A program made the translations under genes and the position numbers. The notes beneath the pieces are model-generated. The model was given only the letters and a program-made list of their open reading frames with translations. It was not told the origin of the DNA and searched no databases. DNA of 17,398 bases from Pseudomonadota bacterium (GTDB lineage: Bacteria; Pseudomonadota; Gammaproteobacteria; Xanthomonadales; Xanthomonadaceae), in the NCBI GenBank assembly GCA_023461075.1, contig JAEWNY010000015.1, positions 1 to 17,398 of the forward strand, in the 5' to 3' direction. Shown piece by piece: positions 1-10,394 of this stretch; positions within the stretch are counted from its first letter, which is position 1; every line of letters begins with the position of its first letter.

Positions 1-1041
1 ACCGGCTTCACCACGCCGCTGGTGCTGCAGACCCACGAACTGCTGGCGGGCCTGCGCGATGCCGGCGCCGATGCGGTGGCGATGGAAGTCAGCTCGCACG
101 CGCTCGACCAGGGCCGGGTGGACGCGGTGCATTTCGATGTCGCGGTGTTCAGCAACCTCACCCGCGACCATCTCGACTACCACGGCGACATGGCCGGCTA
201 TGGCGCGGCTAAGGCCCGGCTGTTCGCACGCGAGGGCCTGCGCGCGGCGGTCATCAATACCGACGATGCCTTCGGCGCGACGCTGCCGGCGCACCTGGCG
301 GCGGACGTGCGCGCGATCCGCGTCAGCGCGGCAGGGCACGAAGATGCCGATGTCGCCGCGCATGAGGTCAAGCTCGACGACCACGGCCTGGCATTCACCC
401 TGCGCCTGCGTGGTCAGTCGCTGCCGCTGCGCTCGCCGCTGCTCGGCCGCTTCAACGTCGACAACCTGCTGGTGGTGGCCGGCGTGCTGGACGCGCTGGG
501 CCACGACGCCGCGCGCATCGCCGAAGTGCTGGCGACGCTGCAGCCGATCCCCGGGCGGATGAACCGGCTCGGCGGCGGCCCGCAGCAGCCGCTGGTGGTG
601 GTGGACTACTCGCACAAGCCCGACCCGCTGCAGCAGGCCCTGCAGTCGCTGCGCGGGCATCTGCGCGGCGAACTGGTCTGCGTGTTCGGCTGCGGCGGCG
701 AGCGCGACACCGGCAAGCGGCCGCAGATGGCGGCGATCGCCGAGGCGCATGCCGACCGCGTGGTCGTCACCGACGACAACCCGCGGCGCGAGGATGGCGA
801 CGCGATCGTCGCCGACATCCTGGCCGGCTTCACGGCGCCCGCGCGCGTCACCGTCGAGCGCGACCGCGGCCGCGCGATCGCCGATGCCATCGCCTCCGCC
901 AGGCCCGGCGATATCGTGCTGATCGCCGGCAAGGGCCACGAGCCCTACCAGGAGATCGACGGCGTGCAGCATGCCTTCGACGACCGCCTGGTCGCGCAGG
1001 CCGCGCTCGATGCGCGCGGCGACGGGGAGGGCGCGCCATGA
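1..1041 (+). CDS. murE: UDP-MurNAc-tripeptide synthetase MurE (5' end outside window)
   Basis: MurE is the cytoplasmic ATP-dependent ligase that adds the third amino acid to UDP-MurNAc-dipeptide. The reading frame is open from base 1, and 346 codons are visible; E. coli MurE has about 495 residues. The missing part holds the N-terminal domain and the ATP P-loop. Visible motifs are AMEVSSHALDQGR, SNLTRDHLDYHGDM (central domain), GRFNVDNLL, VVDYSHKPDPL, CVFGCGGERDTGKRP and GKGHEPYQ. DDNPR at 772-786 is the signature of the meso-diaminopimelate-adding class, so the substrate is inferred to be meso-DAP. A lysine stands where E. coli has threonine in YAHTPDAL; other MurE proteins also have lysine there. 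The TGA stop overlaps the murF ATG (ATGA, 1038-1041), which suggests translational coupling. Confidence 0.97.
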   Translation, partial: TGFTTPLVLQTHELLAGLRDAGADAVAMEVSSHALDQGRVDAVHFDVAVFSNLTRDHLDYHGDMAGYGAAKARLFAREGLRAAVINTDDAFGATLPAHLAADVRAIRVSAAGHEDADVAAHEVKLDDHGLAFTLRLRGQSLPLRSPLLGRFNVDNLLVVAGVLDALGHDAARIAEVLATLQPIPGRMNRLGGGPQQPLVVVDYSHKPDPLQQALQSLRGHLRGELVCVFGCGGERDTGKRPQMAAIAEAHADRVVVTDDNPRREDGDAIVADILAGFTAPARVTVERDRGRAIADAIASARPGDIVLIAGKGHEPYQEIDGVQHAFDDRLVAQAALDARGDGEGAP

Positions 1042-2426
1042 CCCCGATCTCGCTCGCCCGGATCGCAAGATTGGTCAACGGCCGCCTGCAGGGCGCCGAA
1101 GACGTGGGCTCGGTACGCATCGATGCCGTCGTCACCGACACCCGCCGGCTGGTCGCGGACGATCCGCGCGGCCTGCTGTTCGTCGCCCTGCAGGGTGAGC
1201 GCTTCGACGGCCACGACCACCTCGCGCAGGCGGCGCAGGCCGGCGTCGCCGCGGCGCTGGTCGCGCGTCCCGTGGACATTGCCCTGCCGCAGATCGTGGT
1301 GGCCGATACCGAGCAGGCGCTGGCCGCGCTGGCCGCAGCCGTGCAGGCCGGGCGCGACGCGCTGGTGGTCGGCATCACCGGCAGCAACGGCAAGACCAGC
1401 GTCAAGCAGCTGGTGGTGTCGATCCTCTCGCGCCACGCCACGACCACGTGCAACCCCGGCAACCTCAACAACGAGATCGGCCTGCCGTTGTCGGTGCTCG
1501 CTGCGCCCGAGGACGCGCGCTACGCGGTCTACGAGATGGGCGCCGGCAAGCCGGGCGACATCGCCTACCTGACCGCCATCGCGCGGCCGCGCATCGCCCT
1601 GGTCAACAACATCGCGCCGGCGCACATGCAGCGCATGGGCAGCCTGCTCGGCATCGCCGATACCAAGGCCGCGATCTACGACGCGCTGCCGGTCGACGGC
1701 ACGGCGGTGATCAACGCCGACGATGCCTTCGCCCCGTACTTCGCGCAGCGCGCGCACGGCCGCCGCCTGCTGCGCTTCGGCATCGACGCGACCGCCGACC
1801 TGCGTGCCCGCGATATCCACGGTGACGACGGCCAGACCCGGTTCCGCCTGGTCACGCCGGCAGGCGAGGCCGATGTGACGTTGCCGCTGCCGGGCCGCCA
1901 CAACGTGCGCAACGCGCTGGCCGCGGCCGCGATCGCGCTGGCGGCGGACGTGCCGCTGGCGACCATCGTCGCCGGGCTGGCCGCTGTCGAAGCGGTCGCC
2001 GGGCGGCTGGTGCGGCATCGGCTTGCCTGCGGCGCGCTGCTGATCGACGACAGCTACAACGCCAATCCCGGCTCGCTGCAGGCGGCCATCGACACCTTGG
2101 CCGCGGCCGGCGGCGAGCGCTGGCTGGTGCTGGGCGACATGCGTGAACTCGGCGACGACGGCGCTGCGATGCATGCCCAGGCCGGCGTGCGTGCGCGCGA
2201 GGCCGGCATCGCCCGGCTGTATGCGCTGGGGCCGCTGAGCGCGCACGCCGCGGACGCCTTCTCCGAGGGCGCGCGCCATTTCGACAATCACGCGGCGCTG
2301 ATCGCAGCGCTGCTGTCCGACCTGCATGGCGATGCGCGCCTGCTGGTGAAGGGCTCGCGGGGCAGCGCGATGGACCGCGTCGTCACCGCGCTGCTCGATG
2401 CACAAGGGGAACACGATGCTGCTTGA
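1038..2426 (+). CDS. murF: UDP-MurNAc-tripeptide--D-Ala-D-Ala ligase MurF
   Basis: MurF joins the D-Ala-D-Ala dipeptide made by Ddl to UDP-MurNAc-tripeptide, completing the soluble pentapeptide precursor in the cytoplasm. The protein is 462 aa, close to the family length of about 450. Order of motifs: N-terminal UDP-binding domain with TDTR (about residue 35); ATP P-loop GITGSNGKTS with Lys119; CNPGNLNNEIGLP; YEMGAGKPGDI; NNIAPAHM; LPGRHNVRNALAAAA; and the C-terminal domain with DDSYNANPGS and LGDMRELG. The ATG start overlaps the murE stop by 4 nt and follows a good ribosome site (GGGAGG, 1025-1030) by 7 nt. The 3' end overlaps mraY by 11 nt. A long reading frame on the opposite strand over this gene is a codon-bias shadow. 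Confidence 0.98.
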   Translation: MTPISLARIARLVNGRLQGAEDVGSVRIDAVVTDTRRLVADDPRGLLFVALQGERFDGHDHLAQAAQAGVAAALVARPVDIALPQIVVADTEQALAALAAAVQAGRDALVVGITGSNGKTSVKQLVVSILSRHATTTCNPGNLNNEIGLPLSVLAAPEDARYAVYEMGAGKPGDIAYLTAIARPRIALVNNIAPAHMQRMGSLLGIADTKAAIYDALPVDGTAVINADDAFAPYFAQRAHGRRLLRFGIDATADLRARDIHGDDGQTRFRLVTPAGEADVTLPLPGRHNVRNALAAAAIALAADVPLATIVAGLAAVEAVAGRLVRHRLACGALLIDDSYNANPGSLQAAIDTLAAAGGERWLVLGDMRELGDDGAAMHAQAGVRAREAGIARLYALGPLSAHAADAFSEGARHFDNHAALIAALLSDLHGDARLLVKGSRGSAMDRVVTALLDAQGEHDAA

Positions 2427-3501
2427 ACTCGCGCGCTGGCTGCAGGGTCTGGACGACTTCTTCGGTCTGTTCCAGTACCTGACCTTCCGGGGCATCCTCG
2501 CCGCGCTGACCTCGCTGCTGCTGTCGCTGTGGCTGGGGCCGGCGGTGATCCGCCGCCTGGGCCAGCTCAAGGGCGGCCAGCCGATCCGCCAGGACGGCCC
2601 GCAGTCGCATTTCTCCAAGGCCGGCACGCCGACCATGGGCGGCGCGCTGATCCTGATCACGGTGCTGCTGTCGGTGCTGCTGTGGGGTGACCTGCGCAAC
2701 AAGTACGTGTGGGTGGTGCTGGCGGTGATGGTCAGCTTCGGTGCGATCGGCTGGTACGACGACTGGATCAAGATCGTGCGCCGCGACCCCAACGGCCTGA
2801 AGTCGCGGTGGAAGTACCTGTTGCAGTCGGTGCTGGGCCTGGCGGCCGGCCTGTTCCTGTTCCACACCGCCGACGTGCCGGCCGCGACCACGTTCTACAT
2901 TCCGCTGTTCAAGGCGGTGGCACTGCCGCTGGTGTCGGTGACCTTCGTCGCCATCGCCTATTTCTGGATCGTCGGCTTCTCCAACGCGGTCAACCTGACC
3001 GACGGCCTCGACGGCCTGGCGATCATGCCCACCGTGCTGGTGGCCTGCGCGCTGGGCGTGTTCGCCTACGCCTCGGGCAATGCGGTGTTCTCCAATTACC
3101 TGCAGATCCCGCAGGTGCCGGGCGCGGGCGAGCTGGTCATCATCTGCGCGGCGATCGCCGGCGCGGGCCTGGGCTTCCTGTGGTTCAACACCTACCCGGC
3201 GATGGTGTTCATGGGCGACATCGGCGCGCTGGCGCTGGGCGCGGTGCTGGGCACGATCGCGGTGATCGTGCGCCAGGAACTGGTGCTGGTGATCATGGGC
3301 GGCATCTTCGTCATCGAAACCCTCTCGGTGATGATCCAGGTGGCCAGTTTCAAGCTGACCGGAAAACGCGTGTTCCGGATGGCGCCGATCCATCACCACT
3401 TCGAGCTCAAGGGCTGGCCGGAGCCGCGCGTCATCGTGCGCTTCTGGATCATCTCGGTGGTGCTGGTGCTGGTCGGTCTTGCCACGTTGAAGGTGCGCTG
3501 A
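2416..3501 (+). CDS. mraY: Phospho-MurNAc-pentapeptide transferase MraY
   Basis: MraY is the integral membrane enzyme that transfers phospho-MurNAc-pentapeptide to undecaprenyl phosphate, making lipid I. I chose the ATG at 2416 (MLLELARWLQ), giving 361 aa against 360 in E. coli. AAGGGGA at 2404-2410 sits 5 nt before it. An in-frame ATG at 2398 would add six residues but would lie before that site. About ten hydrophobic membrane segments are evident. Active-site residues are in family positions: Asp115-Asp116 in GWYDDWIK, the NLTDGLDGLA loop (Asn193, Asp196), Asp268 in FMGDIGALALG, and the triple histidine 326-328 in APIHHHFELKGW. The next gene is ftsW, not murD: the TGA stop and the ftsW ATG share base 3501. 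Confidence 0.98.
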   Translation: MLLELARWLQGLDDFFGLFQYLTFRGILAALTSLLLSLWLGPAVIRRLGQLKGGQPIRQDGPQSHFSKAGTPTMGGALILITVLLSVLLWGDLRNKYVWVVLAVMVSFGAIGWYDDWIKIVRRDPNGLKSRWKYLLQSVLGLAAGLFLFHTADVPAATTFYIPLFKAVALPLVSVTFVAIAYFWIVGFSNAVNLTDGLDGLAIMPTVLVACALGVFAYASGNAVFSNYLQIPQVPGAGELVIICAAIAGAGLGFLWFNTYPAMVFMGDIGALALGAVLGTIAVIVRQELVLVIMGGIFVIETLSVMIQVASFKLTGKRVFRMAPIHHHFELKGWPEPRVIVRFWIISVVLVLVGLATLKVR

Positions 3502-4931
3502 TGGACGGACGCATGCATTCTTCCGAACGCCAGGCCACCCGCTTCGATGCGATCACCGGTCGCTTTGATCCATGGCTGCTGGCCTGCGTGTTGGCGCTGG
3601 CCTCCCTGGGCCTGGTGATGGTGGCATCCAGCTCGCTGGCGATCGCCGAAAGCCGCGACCTCTCACCGCTCTACTACTTCTCCCGCCACGTGATGTTCCT
3701 CGCCGTCGGCGTGGCGATGGCCGGCGTGGTCATGGCGCGTGGCGACATCCGCAGGCTGGAGCAGTACAGCCGCTTTCTGCCGATCATCGGCATGCTCATC
3801 CTGCTGCTGGTGCTGGTCCCCGGCCTCGGTCACACCGTGAAGGGTGCGCGTCGCTGGATCAGCCTGGGGCCGATCGGCTTCCAGCCCGCGGAGGCGATCA
3901 AGGTGCTGCTCATCGTCTGGCTGGCGAGTTACCTGGCGCGCTTCTCCGACGAGGTGAAGGGCACGTGGACCGCGATGTTCAAGGCCTTCGGCGTGGCATT
4001 GGCGTTCTCGCTGCTGCTGCTGCTGGTGCACAAGGACTTCGGCACCACGGCGCTGGTGCTGGCGATCACCGCCGGCATGATGGTGCTCGGCGGCGTGCAC
4101 ATGCCGCGCATGGTGCTGCCGGCGCTGGCGATCATGCCGCTGCTGGTGGTGATGATCCTGCTCGAGCCTTACCGCGTGCAGCGCCTGATCTCCTTCAGTG
4201 ATCCCTGGAAGGACCCGTTCGGCAGCGGCTACCAGCTGACCAATGCGTTGATGGCGGTCGGTCGCGGCGAGTTCTGGGGCGTCGGGCTCGGCGGTTCGGT
4301 GCAGAAGCTGTCCTACCTGCCGGAGGCCTATACCGACTTCATCATGGCGGTGATCGCCGAGGAGCTCGGCTTCGTCGGTGTTTGCCTCGTCGTCGCGCTG
4401 TACGCGGGACTGGTCGGCCGCGCGTTCTGGATCGGCCTGCAGTGCGTGGAGATGCGCCGGCATTTCGCCGGCTACCTGGCGTTCGGCATCGGCCTGTGGA
4501 TCGCCTTGCAGGCGTTCGTGTCGATCGGCGTCAACCTGGGCCTGCTGCCGACCAAGGGTCTGACCCTGCCGCTGATTTCTTCGGGCGGTTCCAGCGTGAT
4601 GATGACTTGCCTGGCGATGGGGCTGCTGCTGCGGGTGTCGTGGGAACTGGAGCGCGCAAAACGCCAGGTCGCACTGCGCCGCGAAACCATAGCGCCTGCC
4701 ACGGCGGCAACGACGCCGGTGGGCGGCACGATGAAGGTGGATGAAGCGGCATCGCACAAGCCTGTTCGCGAGGCGGCGAAGGTCGCCGGTGAAGTCCTCG
4801 CCGATGCAGGCGAGCGCACGCGCAGCGCACTTGCGCGCCTGCTTGATCGGGCGCCGAGGCAACCGCGTGCGGAAGCATCGCTGCGCCGCGACCGCGTCGA
4901 ACCTTCTTTCGAAGGGGCGTCCGGCCGATGA
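3501..4931 (+). CDS. ftsW: Septal peptidoglycan glycosyltransferase FtsW (SEDS family)
   Basis: FtsW is the SEDS-family polymerase that, with the transpeptidase FtsI, polymerises lipid II at the division septum. The gene translates to 476 aa from the ATG sharing base 3501 with the mraY stop; GAAGGTG at 3489-3495 is a possible ribosome site. A second in-frame ATG at 3513 is possible. The frame stays open far upstream inside mraY, but that part is a shadow. About ten membrane segments are visible, as expected. SEDS landmarks are KGARRWISLGPIGFQPAE, HKDFGTTALVLA, DPFGSGYQLTNALMAVGRGEFWG, YLPEAYTDFIMAVIAEELGF with the likely catalytic Asp279, and GLTLPLISSGGSS. From about residue 394 there is an 80-residue hydrophilic, Ala/Arg/Glu-rich cytoplasmic tail, making the protein longer than E. 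coli FtsW (414 aa). Confidence 0.97.
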   Translation: MDGRMHSSERQATRFDAITGRFDPWLLACVLALASLGLVMVASSSLAIAESRDLSPLYYFSRHVMFLAVGVAMAGVVMARGDIRRLEQYSRFLPIIGMLILLLVLVPGLGHTVKGARRWISLGPIGFQPAEAIKVLLIVWLASYLARFSDEVKGTWTAMFKAFGVALAFSLLLLLVHKDFGTTALVLAITAGMMVLGGVHMPRMVLPALAIMPLLVVMILLEPYRVQRLISFSDPWKDPFGSGYQLTNALMAVGRGEFWGVGLGGSVQKLSYLPEAYTDFIMAVIAEELGFVGVCLVVALYAGLVGRAFWIGLQCVEMRRHFAGYLAFGIGLWIALQAFVSIGVNLGLLPTKGLTLPLISSGGSSVMMTCLAMGLLLRVSWELERAKRQVALRRETIAPATAATTPVGGTMKVDEAASHKPVREAAKVAGEVLADAGERTRSALARLLDRAPRQPRAEASLRRDRVEPSFEGASGR

Positions 4932-5991
4932 GCGCAGCAGACGCCCCCGTCATGATCCTGGCCGGCGGTACCGGCGGCCATATCTTCCCCGGCCTTGCGG
5001 TCGCCAAGGCGCTGCGTGCGCGTGGCGTGCCGGTGGTCTGGCTGGGCGCGGACGGCGGCATGGAAACGCGATTGGTCCCGCAGCACGACATCGACATCGA
5101 CACCATCGCGATCAGTGGCGCGCGCGGCAAGGGCGTCGGCAAGCTGCTCAGCCTTCCATTCACCCTGCTGGGCGCTGTGAGAACCGCGCGTGCCGTTCTG
5201 CAGCGGCGCCATCCGCGCGCGGTGGTGAGCTTCGGTGGCTATGCCGCCGGGCCGGGTGGATTGGCGGCGAAGGTCGCCGGTATCCCGTTGCTGGTGCACG
5301 AGCAGAACCGCGCCGCCGGCCTGACCAATCGCGTGCTGTCGAAGCTGGCGCGCGTGGTGATGACCGGCTTCCCGGGCACCTTCGAGGGCGAGCGCGTGGT
5401 CGGCAATCCGGTGCGCGAGGAGATCAGCGCCGTGGGTGACCGCGAAGTCCCGCGCACGGCAGGCGCGCTGCAACTGCTGGTGCTGGGTGGCAGCCAGGGC
5501 GCGCGCGCCTTGAACACGGCGATGCCGCAGGCGCTGGCCCAGCTGCCCGCCAGCGCGTTCCGCGTGCGCCACCAATGCGGCGAAAAGATGCTGGGCGATG
5601 CACGCAAGGCCTATGCAGATGCTGGCTTGGCCGTGCAGCCCGAAGCCTTCATCGCCGACATGGCCGCGGCGTATGCATGGGCCGATGTGGTGGTCTGTCG
5701 CGCCGGGGCGTTGACCCTGGCCGAAGTCTGCGCCGCGGGCGTCCCCTCGATCCTGGTGCCGTTCCCGCAGGCGGTCGACGACCACCAGACCCGCAATGCG
5801 GAGTACCTGGTCGAGCGCGGTGCGGCCGTGATGGTACGACAGGATGGTGATCTGGCCGCGGCGCTCAAGGCGCAGCTGTCGGCGCTGGTCGCCGACCGCG
5901 CGCGTCTGGAATCGATGGGCACCGCCGCGCTGCGGCTGGCTCGGCCCGATGCCGCCGAACGCGTCGCCGACGCGGTGCTGGAGGTGGCGAA

Positions 5992-5995
<4 letters not shown>
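4928..5995 (+). CDS. murG: UDP-GlcNAc:lipid I GlcNAc transferase MurG
   Basis: MurG is a GT-B fold glycosyltransferase at the inner face of the cytoplasmic membrane that adds GlcNAc to lipid I, giving lipid II. The protein is 355 aa, the same as E. coli MurG. Glycine-rich loop 1 is LAGGTGGHIFPGLA with His18 in the catalytic position; loop 2 is SFGGYAAGPGG, followed by LLVHEQNRAAGLTN. The C-terminal half has VLGGSQGARALN and the donor-binding region CRAGALTLAEVCAAGVPS followed by PFPQAVDDHQTRNA. The ATG overlaps the ftsW stop by 4 nt (ATGA), with GAAGGGG at 4911-4917 upstream. The stop overlaps the murC start by 4 nt. Confidence 0.98.
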
Positions 5996-7444
<1,449 letters not shown>

Positions 7445-7452
<8 letters not shown>

Positions 7453-8416
7453 TCATGCGGCTGCCGGCCGATTCCCGCCGCTTGCCATCACCGATGCGAA
7501 TCGCTTCGGCCGCGTTGCGGTGCTGCTCGGCGGCACCTCCAGCGAACGCGAGGTCTCGCTCGATTCCGGCGCCAACGTGCTGGAGGCATTGAAGTCGCGT
7601 GGCGTCGATGCGCACGCGGTCGATGGCTTGCCCGCGCTGCTGGAGGAAATCCGCGCCGACAAGGTCGATCGCGTCTTCAACATCCTGCACGGCGGCGACG
7701 GCGAGAACGGCGTCCTGCAGGGCGTGTTGACCGCGCTCGACGTGCCGTTCACCGGTCCCGGCGTGCTGGGAAGCGCGCTGACCATGGACAAGATCCGCAC
7801 CAAGCAAGTGTGGATGGCTGCGGGCCTGCCGACGGCACGGTTCGTGCGCATCGCGCCAGGTGATGACCTCGTCGCGGCGGTGCGCGGGCTGGGCTTCCCG
7901 GTCTTCGTCAAGCCCAGCGCCGAAGGCTCGAGCGTCGGCGTGTTCCGCATCATGGGCGAGGCCGACATGGCGCCGGCCATCGAGTTCGCGCGCGATTACG
8001 CCGGCGAGTTGCTGGCCGAGCAGATGCTCACCGGCGGGGAATATACGGTGGGCGTGGTCGGCGATCTGGCGTTGCCCTCGGTCAAGATCGTGCCGCCGGG
8101 TGACTGGTACGACTACCACGCCAAGTACATTTCGGACGACACCCAGTACCTGTGCCCCGGTCTTGCGGGTGATGAGGAAGCGGAGATTCGTCGTCTGGCG
8201 CATGCGGGTTTCATCACCGCCGGCTGCACCGGCTGGGGCCGGGTCGACGTGATGCGCCATGCCGACGGTCGCTTCATGCTGATGGAGGTCAACACCGCGC
8301 CGGGCATGACCAGCCATTCGCTGGTACCCAAGGCCGCGCGCCATCTCGGCGTCGAGTTCGACGAGCTGTGCTGGCGCATCCTCGAGCAGACCCTGCAAGG
8401 AGGTGCGCAGGCATGA
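7445..8416 (+). CDS. ddl: D-alanine--D-alanine ligase (Ddl/DdlB)
   Basis: This cytoplasmic ATP-grasp enzyme joins two D-alanines to give the dipeptide used by MurF. The protein is 323 aa, slightly longer than E. coli DdlB (306) because of an N-terminal extension of about 17-20 residues before VAVLLGGTSSEREVSLDSG. Further motifs are FNILHGGDGENGVLQG, FPVFVKPSAEGSSVGV (ATP-binding lysine region), GGEYTVGVVGD, DYHAKYISDDTQY (active-site loop), GWGRVDVM and MEVNTAPGMTSHSLVPKAAR (metal-binding Glu and Asn). The start is supported by the AAGGAGG site 6 nt upstream. The gene overlaps murC by 8 nt and ftsQ by 4 nt. Its place between murC and ftsQ matches ddlB in the E. coli cluster. Confidence 0.97.
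8397..8405 (+). promoter_or_regulatory. Ribosome binding site of ftsQ
   Basis: AAGGAGGTG is complementary to nine bases of the 16S rRNA 3' end and ends 7 nt before the ftsQ ATG at 8413; it lies within the end of ddl. It decides the ftsQ start, because the same frame is open further upstream inside ddl. Confidence 0.75.
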
Positions 8417-9150
8417 ACGTGCTGCTGCGCATCGCCGCCATTGCCATCGCCATCGCGTTGATCGCGTTGCCGGTGGTCGCCTTCGTCAACGGCTGGATCG
8501 GCGCCGAGCGCTTCCCGCTGACCAAGCTGCGGGTCTCCGGCGACATGCGTCATGTCGATCCGGCCGCGGTGCAGAAACTGCTGCTGCCGTACGCGCGCAA
8601 GGGCTTCTTCGCGGTCGAGCTGGACGATGCGCAGGCGGCACTCGCCAGGTTGCCGTGGGTCGAATCGGCCGAGGTCAGCAAGAAGTGGCCGGACGTGCTG
8701 GAAGTGCGCATCCACGAACATCGCCCGCTGGCCTTGTGGGATGAAGACAAGTTGCTGTCCGAGCGCGGCCGCATCTACCCGCGTTCGGCGATGGGCGATG
8801 CGTTGCCGAAAGGCCTGCCGCAACTCGGTGGTGATCCGCGCCAGGTCGCCGAGGTGCTGGCGTTCTACAACCAGACACGCGAGTTGTTCGCGCCGATCGG
8901 CCTGGGCGTGCGTGAGTTGCGCCAGGACGCGCGTGGCAGTTGGTCGCTGCGCCTGTCCAATGGCGCGCAGGTGCTGATCGGGCGCCAGGACGCCGAATCG
9001 CGCGTGCGCCGCTTCGCCGAACTGATGCCCAAGTTGATCGCGCCGCAGGGCCGAGCCTTGCGCCGCGCCGACCTGCGCTATGCCAACGGCTTCGCATTGC
9101 AGTGGAGCGAAGCCCCATCCCCACAAGCCATCCCCCGGAAGATCGCATGA
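8413..9150 (+). CDS. ftsQ: Cell division protein FtsQ
   Basis: FtsQ is a bitopic inner-membrane divisome protein that binds FtsB/FtsL and links the cytoplasmic ring to the septal synthase. The protein is 245 aa. A hydrophobic segment at about residues 7-26 (AAIAIAIALIALPVVAFV) follows a very short cytoplasmic N-terminus; E. coli FtsQ has a longer one. The POTRA domain spans about residues 34-103, beginning FPLTKLRVSGDMRHV and containing LPWVESAEVSKKWPDVLEVRI. The FtsQ/beta domain follows, from RPLALWDED through VRRFAELMPKL and ADLRYANGFALQW. The start is set by the AAGGAGGTG site. The gene overlaps ddl and ftsA by 4 nt each. Sequence identity in this family is low, so the call rests on domain order and position. 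Confidence 0.95.
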   Translation: MNVLLRIAAIAIAIALIALPVVAFVNGWIGAERFPLTKLRVSGDMRHVDPAAVQKLLLPYARKGFFAVELDDAQAALARLPWVESAEVSKKWPDVLEVRIHEHRPLALWDEDKLLSERGRIYPRSAMGDALPKGLPQLGGDPRQVAEVLAFYNQTRELFAPIGLGVRELRQDARGSWSLRLSNGAQVLIGRQDAESRVRRFAELMPKLIAPQGRALRRADLRYANGFALQWSEAPSPQAIPRKIA

Positions 9151-10394
9151 ACCGCAAAGGCGACAAATCGCTCATCGTCGGACTCGACATCGGCACCTCC
9201 AAGGTGACCGCGTTGGTCGGCGAGCATTCGCCCGGCTTGCCGGTCGAGGTGATCGGCGTGGGTTCGCACGAATCGCGCGGCCTGCGTCGCGGCGTGGTGG
9301 TCGACATCGACTCCACGGTCCAGTCGATCCAGCGTGCGATCGAGGAAGCCGAGTTGATGGCCGGCTGCGAGATCCGCTCGGTGTATGCGTCGATTTCCGG
9401 CAACCACGTGCAATGCCGCAACTCGCAGGGCATGGAGCCGCTGCGCGATGGCGAGGTGAACTATTCCGACATGGATCGCGCGCTCGAAGCGGCCAAGGCG
9501 GTGGCGATCCCGTCCGACCAGCGCATCCTGCACGCGATCGCGCGCGAGTACGTGCTCGACAGCTCGCAGGAAGGCATCAAGAACCCGGTCGGGATGAGCG
9601 GCATCCGCCTCGAGGTGCATGCGCACCTGGTCACCTGCGCGCAATCGGCCGCGCAGAACATCATGAAGTGCGTGCAGCGCTGCGGGCTGTCGGTGGACGA
9701 CCTCATCCTCTCGGCGCTGGCCTCGAGCGAGGCGGTGCTGACCGATGACGAACGCGAACTGGGCGTGGTGCTGGTCGACATCGGCGCCGGCACCACCGAC
9801 CTTGCGGTGTTCGCGCAGGGCGCGATCGCGCACACGGCCTCGCTGCCGATCGCCGGTGACCACGTCACCAACGACATCGCCCACATGCTGCGCACGCCGA
9901 CGCCCGAAGCCGAGCAGATCAAGGTCCGCTACGCCTGCGCGCTGGCGCAGATGGCGACCGCCGAGGAAAGCATCCAGGTGCCGAGCGTCGGCGATCGTCC
10001 GCCGCGCCGCCTGCCGCGCCACGCGCTGGCGCAGGCGGTGCAGGGCCGCTACGAGGAAATATTCGAGATGGTGCAGGCCGAACTGCGCCGTTCCGGCTTC
10101 GAGGAGCTGGTGCGCGCCGGCATGGTGCTGACCGGTGGCGGCTCGAAGATGGAAGGGGTGGTCGAACTTGCCGAGGAAATGCTGCAGATGCCGGTACGCG
10201 TCGGCATCCCGCAGCACGTCTCGGGCCTGGCCGAAGTGGTCGGCAACCCGGTGCATGCGACCGGCGTTGGGTTGCTCTTGATGGGCAGCCGGATCGAGGA
10301 GCCGCGCGGCGGTCGTTCGATGCTCCCCGGTGGGCGCAGCGGCGGGCCGGGCTGGTTCCGGAAATTGAAGGATTGGTACGGCGGGCAGTTCTGA
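9147..10394 (+). CDS. ftsA: Cell division protein FtsA
   Basis: FtsA is the actin-like ATPase that anchors FtsZ filaments to the membrane and recruits later divisome proteins. The protein is 415 aa (E. coli 420). The N-terminal phosphate-1 motif is LIVGLDIGTSKVTALVGE. The FtsA-specific 1C subdomain replaces the actin 1B region at about residues 85-165. Phosphate-2 is VVLVDIGAGTTDLAVF and the adenosine motif is AGMVLTGGGSKMEGV. The C-terminus GPGWFRKLKDWYGGQF is a typical amphipathic membrane-targeting helix. The ATG overlaps the ftsQ stop (ATGA, 9147-9150). The following 155-nt gap is the first real break in the cluster. Confidence 0.98.
   Translation: MNRKGDKSLIVGLDIGTSKVTALVGEHSPGLPVEVIGVGSHESRGLRRGVVVDIDSTVQSIQRAIEEAELMAGCEIRSVYASISGNHVQCRNSQGMEPLRDGEVNYSDMDRALEAAKAVAIPSDQRILHAIAREYVLDSSQEGIKNPVGMSGIRLEVHAHLVTCAQSAAQNIMKCVQRCGLSVDDLILSALASSEAVLTDDERELGVVLVDIGAGTTDLAVFAQGAIAHTASLPIAGDHVTNDIAHMLRTPTPEAEQIKVRYACALAQMATAEESIQVPSVGDRPPRRLPRHALAQAVQGRYEEIFEMVQAELRRSGFEELVRAGMVLTGGGSKMEGVVELAEEMLQMPVRVGIPQHVSGLAEVVGNPVHATGVGLLLMGSRIEEPRGGRSMLPGGRSGGPGWFRKLKDWYGGQF

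Noticed and set aside
945..2891. A 648-codon minus-strand frame over murF and mraY, and others like it over mraY, ftsW, murG, murC, ddl and ftsA
   Set aside because: These are the same codon-bias shadows, in register with one or more real plus-strand genes, with low-complexity Arg/His/Gln/Ala-rich products.
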